From the NCBI GenBank assembly GCA_029242355.1, contig JAQWUC010000071.1, positions 1 to 40,646 on the forward strand: a stretch of DNA of 40,646 bases, read 5' to 3'. A program made the position numbers and the translations under genes. Positions 17,144 through 25,220 of this stretch are shown here, in pieces. Below the pieces are notes generated by a model, which did not search any database, had not been told where the DNA came from, and worked only from the letters and a program-made list of their open reading frames with translations. This DNA is from Paracoccaceae bacterium. Its GTDB lineage: Bacteria; Pseudomonadota; Alphaproteobacteria; Rhodobacterales; Rhodobacteraceae. The first letter of the stretch is position 1; every line of letters begins with the position of its first letter.

Positions 17144-18568
17144 ATGATTGATGTAAGAAAATTTTATCTGAATGGTGAGTGGGTTAAGCCCGTTTCAACA
17201 CAAGAATTTCCAATTTTAAGTCCAGCATCTGAAGAACAAATTGGTGTAACAATATTGGGTAATGAGCAAGACGTTAATAAGGCGGTGGCAGCGGCCGTTG
17301 AAGCTTTTAAATCATTTTCGTTAACAAAAAAAGAAGAGCGGCTTCAGTTGCTTGAGAAAGTTTTAGAAATTACTAAAGATCGATTTGATGATTTGGCTTG
17401 GGCAATGACTAAAGAGATGGGAGCTCCAATTTCAATGGCCCGTGACGCGCAGGCTGACAGCGGTGTAGGTCATTTGGAAGGCTTTATACATTCCTTAAAG
17501 CAGTTAGTGGAGCGTGAAACATTAAGTAATGGAGATATTTTAGTTCGTGAGCCAATAGGTGTATGCGGTCTAATTACCCCGTGGAATTGGCCAATTAACC
17601 AAATAGCTTTAAAGGTAATCCCAGTTTTGGCAACGGGTTGTACCTGTATTTTAAAACCATCAGAACATACACCATTATCTGCACAAATATATGCTGAAAT
17701 AATTGATGAAGCAGGGTGTCCTCCCGGTGTGTTCAATCTTATTCAAGGGGACGGACCAACAGTCGGGGCTGCAATGTCAGCCCACAAAGATATTCAAATG
17801 ATGTCGTTTACTGGTTCAACAAGAGCAGGCACTGATGTTTCTCGAAGAGCTGCAGATACAGTTAAACGGGTAACCTTAGAACTTGGTGGAAAATCTCCTA
17901 ATATTGTATTCTCCGATTGTAATTTAGAAAAACGGGTTACAGAATCTGTTAAAGAGTGTTTTCTTAATTCAGGTCAGTCGTGTGATGCCCCGACGCGCTT
18001 ATTAGTTGAAAAAAGTTGTTATGGTGAGGTTCTTGAAATAGCCAAGCGAGCTGCTTTGTCTCAAAAAGTAGCAGATCCAACTGAAGAAGGTGATCATATT
18101 GGACCACTATTTGACAAGATCCAATTCGACCGAGTTCAAAATATGATTAAGGTAGGTATTGATGAAGGGGCAGAACTTTTAGTTGGAGGGACAGGACGTC
18201 CATCTGGTTTTGATAAAGGGTGGTTTGTAAAGCCAACTATTTTCTCAAATGTGACAAATGAAATGAGGATTGCTCACGAGGAAATATTTGGCCCCGTTTT
18301 AGCTATTATAGCTTTTGATGATGAGGCAGATGCCATAAATATTGCAAATGATACACCTTATGGTTTGGCCGCTTATCTTCAAACTGATGATATGGATCGC
18401 GCGGAACGAGTTGCCAGTAGGCTAAGGGCTGGCGCAGTTCATATTAACGGTGGTGGTTTTAACTATGGATCGCCTTTTGGTGGTTTTAAGCAATCTGGAA
18501 ATGGTAGAGAAGGTGGAAAAATGGGTTTGGAGGACTTTCAGGAAGTTAAGACTTTACATTTTGGCTAA
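17144..18568 (+). CDS. NAD(P)-dependent aldehyde dehydrogenase
   Basis: A 474-aa aldehyde dehydrogenase with TPWNWPINQ, LELGGKSPN and NSGQSCDAPTR containing the catalytic cysteine, and the C-terminal FGGFKQSGNGREGG. The track starts at a TTG at 17132, but GGAGACACTT places the ribosome site just before the ATG at 17144, which also matches the N-terminus of its paralogue at 80-1498 (NGEWV near residue 13). It probably shares a transcript with the preceding fold-IV aminotransferase. Possible substrates include aldehydes from amino-acid catabolism. Direct oxidation of the formaldehyde released by the divergent Ndm-like system is less likely for this family. The substrate is not determined by the sequence. 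Confidence 0.93.
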   Translation: MIDVRKFYLNGEWVKPVSTQEFPILSPASEEQIGVTILGNEQDVNKAVAAAVEAFKSFSLTKKEERLQLLEKVLEITKDRFDDLAWAMTKEMGAPISMARDAQADSGVGHLEGFIHSLKQLVERETLSNGDILVREPIGVCGLITPWNWPINQIALKVIPVLATGCTCILKPSEHTPLSAQIYAEIIDEAGCPPGVFNLIQGDGPTVGAAMSAHKDIQMMSFTGSTRAGTDVSRRAADTVKRVTLELGGKSPNIVFSDCNLEKRVTESVKECFLNSGQSCDAPTRLLVEKSCYGEVLEIAKRAALSQKVADPTEEGDHIGPLFDKIQFDRVQNMIKVGIDEGAELLVGGTGRPSGFDKGWFVKPTIFSNVTNEMRIAHEEIFGPVLAIIAFDDEADAINIANDTPYGLAAYLQTDDMDRAERVASRLRAGAVHINGGGFNYGSPFGGFKQSGNGREGGKMGLEDFQEVKTLHFG

Positions 18569-18624
18569 CAAGTCATTTTTCCAATTATATTTTTTATTGC
18601 AACGTGCAATGAGCCTAGTAATTT

Positions 18625-19686
18625 TTAAGAAAAAAACGATCTGAATTTTTCAACGAAGAAATCTATTTTTTCTATAGAAATATCTAAATGTGTTACTAAT
18701 CTTATTGTTTCTGATTCTACGTTTATAAGTATCTCGTTGTCGTGACAATACTTCTGGATCTTATCCTTTGCTTCTATTGGAATTTTTATAAAAACCATGT
18801 TTGTCTCAACATGTTCTGGATTAACAGAAATTTTATCAATTTTATTTAGCTTTTTAGCCAACAAAATGGCATTTTGATGATCATTATCTAAACGGTGGAC
18901 ATTATTATCTAAAGCATAAATTCCAGCTGAAGCAAGTATTCCTGCCTGCCGCATACCTCCACCAACAATTTTACGGACTCTATATGCTTTTCTTATGAAA
19001 TCTTTTGATCCAGCTAATATTGATCCAGCTGGGGCTCCTAGGCCTTTTGAAATGCAAAGTGAAACTGAGTCAATTTTTTCTACTATTATTTTAGCCGGCA
19101 CGCCAAGTTTTAAGGCTGCATTCATTAGGCGGGCTCCATCCATATGGGTTGATAAACCGAATTGCTTTGCACGAGATACGCATTCGTTTATATTTTTTTG
19201 GTTTTGGACTTTACCTCCAACAGTATTTTCCAAACTTAAAAGTCTGCTGATTGGACAATGAGGATCATCTGGTTTGATTGTTTTTTCTATTTCATCAGCT
19301 TTTATACTACCGTCGTATAAAGTTTTTATTGGCGCCATCATTATAGATCCAAGTACTGATGCGCCCCCAGCTTCATCAATATAAATATGATATTTATCAC
19401 CAGTGATAATTTCTTCTCCGCGTTGGCAGTGAGCCAACATAGAGCATAAATTTGATTGTGTTCCACTTGTAACAAATAAACCAGCTTCTTTTCCCAAAAG
19501 GTTAGCGACTTTTTCTTGCAGTTCGTTAACTGTAGGATCGTCACCGTAAACATCATCACCAACTTTTGAATTTGCCATGGCAGCGCGCATACCGTCAGTT
19601 GGTTGTGTTACAGTGTCGCTTCGAAAATCGACAACTTGGTTTTTTTCTTTATGGGAATTTTTCTCTTGAGATATATTGTAGGACAT
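18625..19686 (-). CDS. ltaE: Low-specificity L-threonine aldolase
   Basis: A 353-aa PLP enzyme that cleaves L-threonine or L-allo-threonine to glycine and acetaldehyde. It shows the family start VDFRSDTVTQPT, the GDDVYGDDPTVNELQ segment, LFVTSGTQSNL, HMDGARLMNAA and the Schiff-base lysine in CISKGLGAPAGSIL. It follows the DmdA-like gene on the same strand with an 85-base gap, so co-transcription is possible but not assured. Glycine and C1-folate chemistry would link it to a GcvT-like enzyme, which is suggestive only. It converges on the aldehyde dehydrogenase to its left. Confidence 0.92.
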   Translation of the reverse strand: MSYNISQEKNSHKEKNQVVDFRSDTVTQPTDGMRAAMANSKVGDDVYGDDPTVNELQEKVANLLGKEAGLFVTSGTQSNLCSMLAHCQRGEEIITGDKYHIYIDEAGGASVLGSIMMAPIKTLYDGSIKADEIEKTIKPDDPHCPISRLLSLENTVGGKVQNQKNINECVSRAKQFGLSTHMDGARLMNAALKLGVPAKIIVEKIDSVSLCISKGLGAPAGSILAGSKDFIRKAYRVRKIVGGGMRQAGILASAGIYALDNNVHRLDNDHQNAILLAKKLNKIDKISVNPEHVETNMVFIKIPIEAKDKIQKYCHDNEILINVESETIRLVTHLDISIEKIDFFVEKFRSFFS

Positions 19687-19771
19687 AATTTCTGGCTTTT
19701 CTAGAATCAGGTTTTTATATAAGGAAATCTATTTTTTTGGTTATAATTATAAAATTAATTCTTTTGATATA

Positions 19772-20920
19772 CTATATTTTAGCTTTTTGTTTTTTGGGAT
19801 CATAGAATGGTATCTGCACAATTTTAGCCTTTTCTTTTGAACCATCTATATGAACTTTTAGTGATGTGCCTATATGCGCAAAATTGATGTCAATCATTGC
19901 TAGGGCAATATTTTCTTTTAAGCGGGGTGAGTATACTGCAGACGTGACTTTCCCAACAATTTGTTCATCTATTTCAATTGACCAAAATTCTTTATTTGGC
20001 GAATTTAGTGGTTTGGTGTCAATAATCAGACCAATTTGCTTTTTGGAAATACCATTCAGTTTTATATTACTTAATGCCATTTTTCCAATGAACTTTGTCT
20101 TCATATCTAGATTTACAAGTCTTTCAAGGTTCATTTCAAATGGATTGTTTTCAGAGTTCATATCGGCATGATAAGATAACATTCCTCCTTCAATTCGACG
20201 GATGGTTGAAGTATGACCGGGTTTAAGACCAAATGGTTCGCCTGCTTTCATAATTATTTCCCAAAGTTTTGTGCCTTGTGAGCCATCACGTAGGAATATT
20301 TCGTAACCTAACTCACTGGACCATCCTGTTCGAGACACTATCAATGGTATTCCTTCATGGTTCAATTCTATAAACCAATAGTAACGTAGCTGTGATACGC
20401 TTTCTCCAAATAGCGCATTTATTATCTCTCTTGATTTGGGGCCCTGGAGTTGTAATGGCGAAACATCAGGTTCACAGATATTAATATTCATATTGGAATT
20501 TATAGCTATTCCTTTGACCCAAAGAAGAATATCGCTGTCAGCTAAGGATAGCCAAAAATGGTTTTTGCCAAGTCTTAACAAAACTGGATCGTTTAAAATC
20601 CCGCCATTGTTGTCGGTAAGTATAATATATTTGCATTGACCGACGGCGCATTGGGAAATATCTCGCGGAGTTAAAAATTGTACAAATTTTTCTGCGTCTG
20701 GCCCTGTTATTTCTACCTGTCTTTCTACTGAAACATCACAAAGTATTGCTTTATTGATAAGGTTCCAAAAGTTTTCCTCCGGGTCTCCAAAATCACGAGG
20801 GATATACATGTGATTGTAAACAGAAAAGTCTTTAGCTCCCCACTGGACGGTCGCTTTAAAAAATGGAGATTTTCTGATCTGAGTGCCAAATCCAAAATCG
20901 TTTTTGTTCTTGTTTTTCAA
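19772..20920 (-). CDS. DmdA-like / GcvT-family tetrahydrofolate-dependent demethylase or aminomethyltransferase
   Basis: A 382-aa member of the glycine-cleavage T-protein fold, clearly nearer to DMSP demethylase (DmdA) than to GcvT. It has SVYNHM, VERQVEITGPD, GGILNDPV, SLADSD, EPDVSPLQLQGPKS and IRRIEGGMLSYHAD. From my memory of the Pelagibacter and Ruegeria DmdA sequences, bona fide DmdA has RSGWSKQGG and LLSYGND, whereas this protein has RTGWSSELG and MLSYHAD, so it is probably a paralogue with a different methyl donor. The start appears to be TTG, since the next Met (residue 38) would remove conserved N-terminal residues. It lies 48 bases after the ferredoxin gene, in the operon headed by the SBP56-like gene. 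It should act in the cytoplasm and load a C1 unit onto tetrahydrofolate. Confidence 0.78.
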   Translation of the reverse strand: MKNKNKNDFGFGTQIRKSPFFKATVQWGAKDFSVYNHMYIPRDFGDPEENFWNLINKAILCDVSVERQVEITGPDAEKFVQFLTPRDISQCAVGQCKYIILTDNNGGILNDPVLLRLGKNHFWLSLADSDILLWVKGIAINSNMNINICEPDVSPLQLQGPKSREIINALFGESVSQLRYYWFIELNHEGIPLIVSRTGWSSELGYEIFLRDGSQGTKLWEIIMKAGEPFGLKPGHTSTIRRIEGGMLSYHADMNSENNPFEMNLERLVNLDMKTKFIGKMALSNIKLNGISKKQIGLIIDTKPLNSPNKEFWSIEIDEQIVGKVTSAVYSPRLKENIALAMIDINFAHIGTSLKVHIDGSKEKAKIVQIPFYDPKKQKAKI

Positions 20921-20968
20921 AATTTATCCAATCGTTTGTAATTAAGTCTGAGAGGACATCTCATCTTT

Positions 20969-21304
20969 TTATCGACCAAAGCCAGCGCTGATAAATGGAT
21001 TTTGGTATAACTGACCATGTGACTCAACTCCATCTTGAATGATACAGTCTTCGGTTGGTCTTGCTACACATAGAAGTATGTAACCCTCTTGTGATTGTCT
21101 TTTATTTATAGCTGTAGCTCCTGGTTGCTTTACTTTACCTGAAACTAGTTTCGCAGCGCACGTGATACAACCTCCATAGTTGCAGCCTATCGGCAATTGA
21201 ATTCCCTTTTCGAGAGCAGCTTCATAAATTGATTGATTATACTTAACGTCGATTTCAATATTGCTGTTTAATAATTTTACTTTGTATGAACTAATTTTAG
21301 GCAT
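20969..21304 (-). CDS. Plant-type [2Fe-2S] ferredoxin
   Basis: A 111-aa single-domain ferredoxin. The cluster ligands are in CNYGGCITCAAK (C-x4-C-x2-C) with the fourth cysteine in ILLCVARP, and the rest fits the beta-grasp fold. The track starts at a TTG one codon upstream; the ATG at 21304 overlaps the stop of the CoA-binding gene (TGATG), indicating translational coupling. It ends in an unusual tail, SHGQLYQNPFISAGFGR, beyond the normal domain, which may be a docking segment. It should carry electrons for an oxygenase or reductase; the nearest coupled partners are the DmdA-like and SBP56-like proteins. Confidence 0.9.
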   Translation of the reverse strand: MPKISSYKVKLLNSNIEIDVKYNQSIYEAALEKGIQLPIGCNYGGCITCAAKLVSGKVKQPGATAINKRQSQEGYILLCVARPTEDCIIQDGVESHGQLYQNPFISAGFGR

Positions 21305-21753
21305 CAAATTCCTAAATTTAATTTAGGTTTCCAAAAAGGTCGAAATAATTCAATTTTTGGGCATCTGTCCATAACAACCTTTAAGCCTGCATCTTCCGCT
21401 AATTTTGCTGCTTTTTCATCGAACACACCAATCTGTGCCCATAAAACTTTTGCGCCTACATTTATTGCGTCGTTCGCAATATTATAAAGTGCATTTGAAT
21501 TTCGAAAAACTTGAACCATATCAATTGGCCCATCAATCTTTTTGATTGATGAAAAAACTTTAATACCTCTTATTTCATCTAATCCGGGTCGCGGATTTAT
21601 AGGCATCATGTTGAAACCTTGCTCGTGTAAAACGCGAAGGACCCCATAGCTAAATTTTGTAGGATCTGGACTTGCTCCAACCATTGCAATGTTTTTCACT
21701 GAGGCGAGTATTTCAGATAAATAGTTTTCCGGATATGGTTGATTGTGATTCAT
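21304..21753 (-). CDS. CoA-binding (YccU-type) protein
   Basis: A 149-aa Rossmann-like CoA_binding_2 domain protein. It has IAMVGASPDPTKFSYGVLRVL with the glycine-rich turn, INPRPGLDEIRG, and a C-terminal VMDRCPKIELFRP segment typical of the family. The ORF in the track begins 33 codons earlier inside the SBP56-like gene. The ATG at 21753 has AGGAG directly upstream and sits ten bases after the SBP56 stop, so it is preferred. The family is widespread and poorly characterised, thought to bind CoA or a related nucleotide. Its place between the SBP56-like and ferredoxin genes in a coupled operon suggests a shared process. Confidence 0.88.
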   Translation of the reverse strand: MNHNQPYPENYLSEILASVKNIAMVGASPDPTKFSYGVLRVLHEQGFNMMPINPRPGLDEIRGIKVFSSIKKIDGPIDMVQVFRNSNALYNIANDAINVGAKVLWAQIGVFDEKAAKLAEDAGLKVVMDRCPKIELFRPFWKPKLNLGI

Positions 21754-21763
21754 AATTTTTCTC

Positions 21764-23116
21764 CTAAATCCAAATATCAGACGTACAATCACCGCCTGGG
21801 TACCGAGTTTCGTGGCATCGTGATGGACCATTGGGTTCTTTTCCAAAATCAACTATAAAGTCAGGATTTATTTTCATTCCGCCGATATCAGTGTTACAGT
21901 CAACCATAATCATTACGCCACCCTTATGTCGTATCTCGGGGTAAAATTGATTATCCCAAGTTGAAAAAAGTGATGTTGTGACATAAAGGCGTTTGCCATC
22001 GAGCGACAACTGTATCATTTGAGGTCCGCCAGCTATCTCAACACCATTAACTATAGGCGCTTTTTCCAACATTCCTCCCATCCACACTTGTCCTGTTAAA
22101 ACAGGATTATGAGGATCAGAAATATCGTATTGCCTTAGGTCGCCATGAAGCCAGTTAGATAGGTAAAGGTATTTGTCATCCATAGATAGAAGAATTACTG
22201 TGATTAGGCCTGGAAGAGGAATTGGCCACTCAGGGTGTCGCTCATTTTCAACATCAATTATTTTCTTTACAATCCATTCATTTCCTTCTTTGTACCAATG
22301 AATAATGTTTGATGACATCGCTGCACCAACAAAACCATGGCTTGAGTCCGGATTATGGTGAAATCGAACCTCAAGAGGAACAAGACCATCTTCTCCTAAA
22401 TAGTGTGTTTTGATAACTTTCTTTTCTTTAAAGTTCCAAAAATGTATTTCCCTTCCATATTTTAATAACCCCACCTCTTCCAAATCAAAGCCAGGCATAA
22501 AAGTATTAGGAGCGGCCCATTCGCTTGAAACCATAACGTTATGGCGTGGCTGATACCAAAAATCATAATTAAATTTCATCCCACCAAGATCGTTTTCCCA
22601 TCGGCCTAGTATTTCAAAATCTTTGTTTAAGTGAAGAAAGCCACCCGGGGCGTTTCCTTTTGCATCGCCAAGCATTGATATTATGATTTCAGACCCTAAG
22701 CAATGGACAGTATGTGGAGCTGATAAATTTGTTTTTCTTTTGATTTCTTCTCCTGAAATAACTTTAGAAATTCTTGGTTCTCTCGGATTTGTTGCACAGT
22801 CAATTATGTGTATGTTGGAGGACCGAACACCTGGAACAATTAAGTATTTTCTCTCCATACTTTCATCATCAAAGCAAGATGAGCAAGCATTCCAGCCCAT
22901 ATGATGTAATTCGTCACCGACACTAGGCATTTCACAGCGGTTTATAACTTGTGAAAAAGTTTTACTTTTAGGATCTGCGTCAACCGTTGCTAAATAATCG
23001 GGCTCTTGAATTCCTGTTCCAACATAGATAGCAATTGTGTAAAGTAGCTTTTCTCTAGGAGCTTGCATTGCATCCATTGGCGATGCGTAACCTGGCCCAC
23101 AACAGCTTTTATTCAT
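21764..23116 (-). CDS. mtoX: Selenium-binding protein 56 (SBP56) family, candidate methanethiol oxidase
   Basis: A 450-aa SBP56-family beta-propeller protein. In Hyphomicrobium (MtoX) and human (SELENBP1) members oxidise methanethiol to formaldehyde, hydrogen sulfide and hydrogen peroxide. The match extends over the whole length: CCGPGYASPMDAM at the N-terminus, YLATVDADPKS, ELHHMGWNACSSCF, FWYQPRHNVM, SNWLHGDLRQYDISDP, AGGPQMIQLSLDGKRLY and the terminal PGGDCTSDIWI. There is no signal peptide, so it is probably cytoplasmic, unlike the periplasmic Hyphomicrobium enzyme. The metal-binding histidines and the CSSC motif (Cys78, Cys81) are retained. It is the first gene of the operon containing the CoA-binding, ferredoxin and DmdA-like genes. 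The function is a family inference. Confidence 0.88.
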   Translation of the reverse strand: MNKSCCGPGYASPMDAMQAPREKLLYTIAIYVGTGIQEPDYLATVDADPKSKTFSQVINRCEMPSVGDELHHMGWNACSSCFDDESMERKYLIVPGVRSSNIHIIDCATNPREPRISKVISGEEIKRKTNLSAPHTVHCLGSEIIISMLGDAKGNAPGGFLHLNKDFEILGRWENDLGGMKFNYDFWYQPRHNVMVSSEWAAPNTFMPGFDLEEVGLLKYGREIHFWNFKEKKVIKTHYLGEDGLVPLEVRFHHNPDSSHGFVGAAMSSNIIHWYKEGNEWIVKKIIDVENERHPEWPIPLPGLITVILLSMDDKYLYLSNWLHGDLRQYDISDPHNPVLTGQVWMGGMLEKAPIVNGVEIAGGPQMIQLSLDGKRLYVTTSLFSTWDNQFYPEIRHKGGVMIMVDCNTDIGGMKINPDFIVDFGKEPNGPSRCHETRYPGGDCTSDIWI

Positions 23117-23236
23117 ATCAGGGGGTCCTATTCTTTGGTGATTATTCTAATTGACTTTAGTAACTGTTTCTAAAGAATGTAGTGTAGAGTTTAAAGTGTA
23201 AAAAATTAGTGCAGTTAGATTGCCAAGTGAGGTTCA

Positions 23237-23869
23237 ATGGTCAAAAGTTTAATAGCGGGATTTACCGATTTTAAAAAGGATTTTTTTGGTAATGATAAAA
23301 GTTTTTATGAAAACTTAGCAAAACGTGGTCAGAAGCCAAAAACAATCATTATATCGTGTTCTGATTCAAGAGTTGATCCAGCAATACTATTCGGCGCACG
23401 ACCTGGTGATTTATTTGTGGTTCGAAATGTTGCTAACCTAGTTCCACCTTATCAGCCTGACGAGAACTATCATGGAATTAGTGCTGCCATCGAATTTGGA
23501 GTTAGGGATCTAGGTGTTCGAGAAATTGTGGTTCTTGGACATGCTTTTTGCGGAGGGATCAAAGCTCTCTGTTCCCATACATTTGGTGACGATAAAAGTG
23601 ATCGTGAGTTCATTACGTCCTGGATTAAAATTGCGATGCCAATTATGAATAAGTTTAATATAAAATCTTCTGAAGAATACGACGTTCACCAAGTAGAAAA
23701 AGACTCAATAGTTAATTCTATGAAAAACTTGAGAACTTTCCCTTGGCTAAGATCCCTTGAAGTTTCTAATGAACTAATAATCCATGGTTGGTGGTTTGAT
23801 ATGGAACACGGTGCGTTGTGGGCCTACAATGAGGATAGTAACACATTTTCAAAATTAGTTGATAATTAA
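23237..23869 (+). CDS. Beta-carbonic anhydrase
   Basis: A 210-aa beta-class carbonic anhydrase that interconverts CO2 and bicarbonate. Zinc ligands and catalytic dyad are visible as SCSDSRVDP (Cys41, Asp43, Arg45) and GHAFCGG (His102, Cys105), with the usual RNVANLVPPY segment and a C-terminal HGWWFDMEHGALW. The ATG has GAGG six bases upstream. It is transcribed divergently from the SBP56-like gene across 120 bases and is followed 25 bases later by a LysE-type exporter. Its neighbours do not point to a specific carboxylation, so a general bicarbonate-supply role is most likely. Confidence 0.95.
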   Translation: MVKSLIAGFTDFKKDFFGNDKSFYENLAKRGQKPKTIIISCSDSRVDPAILFGARPGDLFVVRNVANLVPPYQPDENYHGISAAIEFGVRDLGVREIVVLGHAFCGGIKALCSHTFGDDKSDREFITSWIKIAMPIMNKFNIKSSEEYDVHQVEKDSIVNSMKNLRTFPWLRSLEVSNELIIHGWWFDMEHGALWAYNEDSNTFSKLVDN

Positions 23870-23894
23870 ATAATAGAATTGAAAGTTTAAAATT

Positions 23895-24530
23895 TTGCCG
23901 TTTAATGATTGGTGGTCTTTGGCTGTTATATGTGTTTTAGGAGCATTTTCTCCTGGCCCAAGTCTGATGGTAATTTTAACACTAACTGCTTCAGATGGTA
24001 GAGGCGCAGGATATAAAGCATCTTTGGGACATGGTTTGGGGATCTTTTTATACGCGCTTTTTTCGGCGAGCAGTTTGGGTTTAATTTTGACAGTGTATAG
24101 ACAATTATTTGAGACTGTTCAGGTTTGTGGAGCAATTTTTCTATGCTATTTAGGAATTCGTATAATACGTTCGTCTTTTTTAACAAAACTCAATAATGCT
24201 TCTGATGCTGTTCCCAATAAGAAGAGTGCGAATAGTTTTGTTGATGGATTTTTAATTGCTATTTTGAATCCAAAAATAGCAGTTTTTTTTCTATCACTTT
24301 TTAGCCAGTTTCTAAATTCTGAACAGATCGTAGGAACACATTTGGGTATGGCGGTTTTAGCTGGGCTTATTGATACAAGTGCCTATTTAATTATGGTTTC
24401 GTTGATTAGTACCTCAATCATGCAAACATTTTTATCGTCATATAAAAAATCAGTTGAATTTTTCTTTGGTGTAATATTAGTATTCCTTTCAATTTCATTA
24501 TGTTTATCACTCATAATGGATTATTTATAA
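23895..24530 (+). CDS. LysE/RhtB-family amino-acid exporter
   Basis: A 211-aa inner-membrane protein with about six hydrophobic helices. The hallmark FSPGPSLMVILTL is near residue 20, with the GRGAGYKASLGHGLG loop next and FLIAILNPKIAVFFLSLF in the middle, as in RhtB/LysE transporters that export homoserine, threonine, lysine or other amino acids. The ORF uses a TTG start; there is no in-frame ATG before residue 25, and the TTG keeps the normal spacing from the N-terminus to PGP. It probably shares a transcript with the carbonic anhydrase. Substrate unknown. Confidence 0.9.
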   Translation: MPFNDWWSLAVICVLGAFSPGPSLMVILTLTASDGRGAGYKASLGHGLGIFLYALFSASSLGLILTVYRQLFETVQVCGAIFLCYLGIRIIRSSFLTKLNNASDAVPNKKSANSFVDGFLIAILNPKIAVFFLSLFSQFLNSEQIVGTHLGMAVLAGLIDTSAYLIMVSLISTSIMQTFLSSYKKSVEFFFGVILVFLSISLCLSLIMDYL

Positions 24531-24581
24531 CTATTTATTAATAGATGTGATTGACGAAATTTTATTAAAGAAGGAGTTTTG

Positions 24582-25205
24582 ATGAATTCTGTTCGTTATA
24601 AGATTATAGGTCGGTCTGGGGCTGGATCCTTGATTGCTGAATTTTTGTTAACCGAAATAGGTGTAGATTATGAAGTTATCTTCACTAATCCAAAAGACTT
24701 TAAGACTGGTCAACCGCTTTCAGCTCATCCTCAAGGAAAAATCCCTACGATGATTTGTCCTAATGAAACCCCAATTTTTGAAACTTTAGCTATTATTAAT
24801 CATATAACTGATCGGTTTGGTAAATTAGCGCCCATGCGCTTGACACCAATTTATGATAGATATTGGCAGTTTCTTTCACTTATGGCCACTTCGATTTATC
24901 CCGCTTATCATAGACAGCATCATTCAAAATATTATATCAAAGTGGAATGTTATGAGAGTTTAAGAGAAAATGCTAGAAAAGAACAGGCAGCAATATACGA
25001 TTATATCGAAACGGAGTTAGATCCTTATGTTTGTGGTGAGCTTTTAACAGCAGCAGATCTTTATTTATACATGCTTATGCGATGGGATATTTACAAGGAT
25101 GCTTTATACGATAAGAGACCTAAACTAAAAGCTTTGAATAAAATGATTAGAACCAGACCATCGATCGTTAGAGTTTTAGAGAGTCAACCAAATAGAAAAA
25201 AATAA
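24582..25205 (+). CDS. Glutathione S-transferase family protein
   Basis: A 207-aa protein with GST layout. The N-terminal thioredoxin-like part contains YKIIGRSGAGSLIAEFLLTEIG, HPQGKIPTMI (the cis-proline turn) and FETLAIINHI. The C-terminal helical part contains TAADLYLYMLMRWDI. AAGGAG sits before the ATG at 24582, so the track's TTG at 24579 is not used. It converges on a DapA-like gene with 15 bases between stops. The substrate is unknown; GST-fold proteins of this size serve detoxification, isomerisation or structural roles. Confidence 0.85.
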   Translation: MNSVRYKIIGRSGAGSLIAEFLLTEIGVDYEVIFTNPKDFKTGQPLSAHPQGKIPTMICPNETPIFETLAIINHITDRFGKLAPMRLTPIYDRYWQFLSLMATSIYPAYHRQHHSKYYIKVECYESLRENARKEQAAIYDYIETELDPYVCGELLTAADLYLYMLMRWDIYKDALYDKRPKLKALNKMIRTRPSIVRVLESQPNRKK

Positions 25206-25220
25206 ATATAATAAGATTGG

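Noticed and set aside
18596-18610. ATTGCA-ACG-TGCAAT hairpin between convergent genes
   Set aside because: Only six pairs, and no T-run follows it on either strand, so it is not a convincing rho-independent terminator.
19772-20920. Authentic DMSP demethylase DmdA
   Set aside because: Characterised DmdA motifs around the substrate site (as I recall them) are altered, so I kept the name as DmdA-like only.
21754-21852. N-terminal 33-codon extension of the CoA-binding ORF
   Set aside because: It overlaps the end of the SBP56-like gene and does not match the family. The ATG at 21753 has AGGAG directly upstream.
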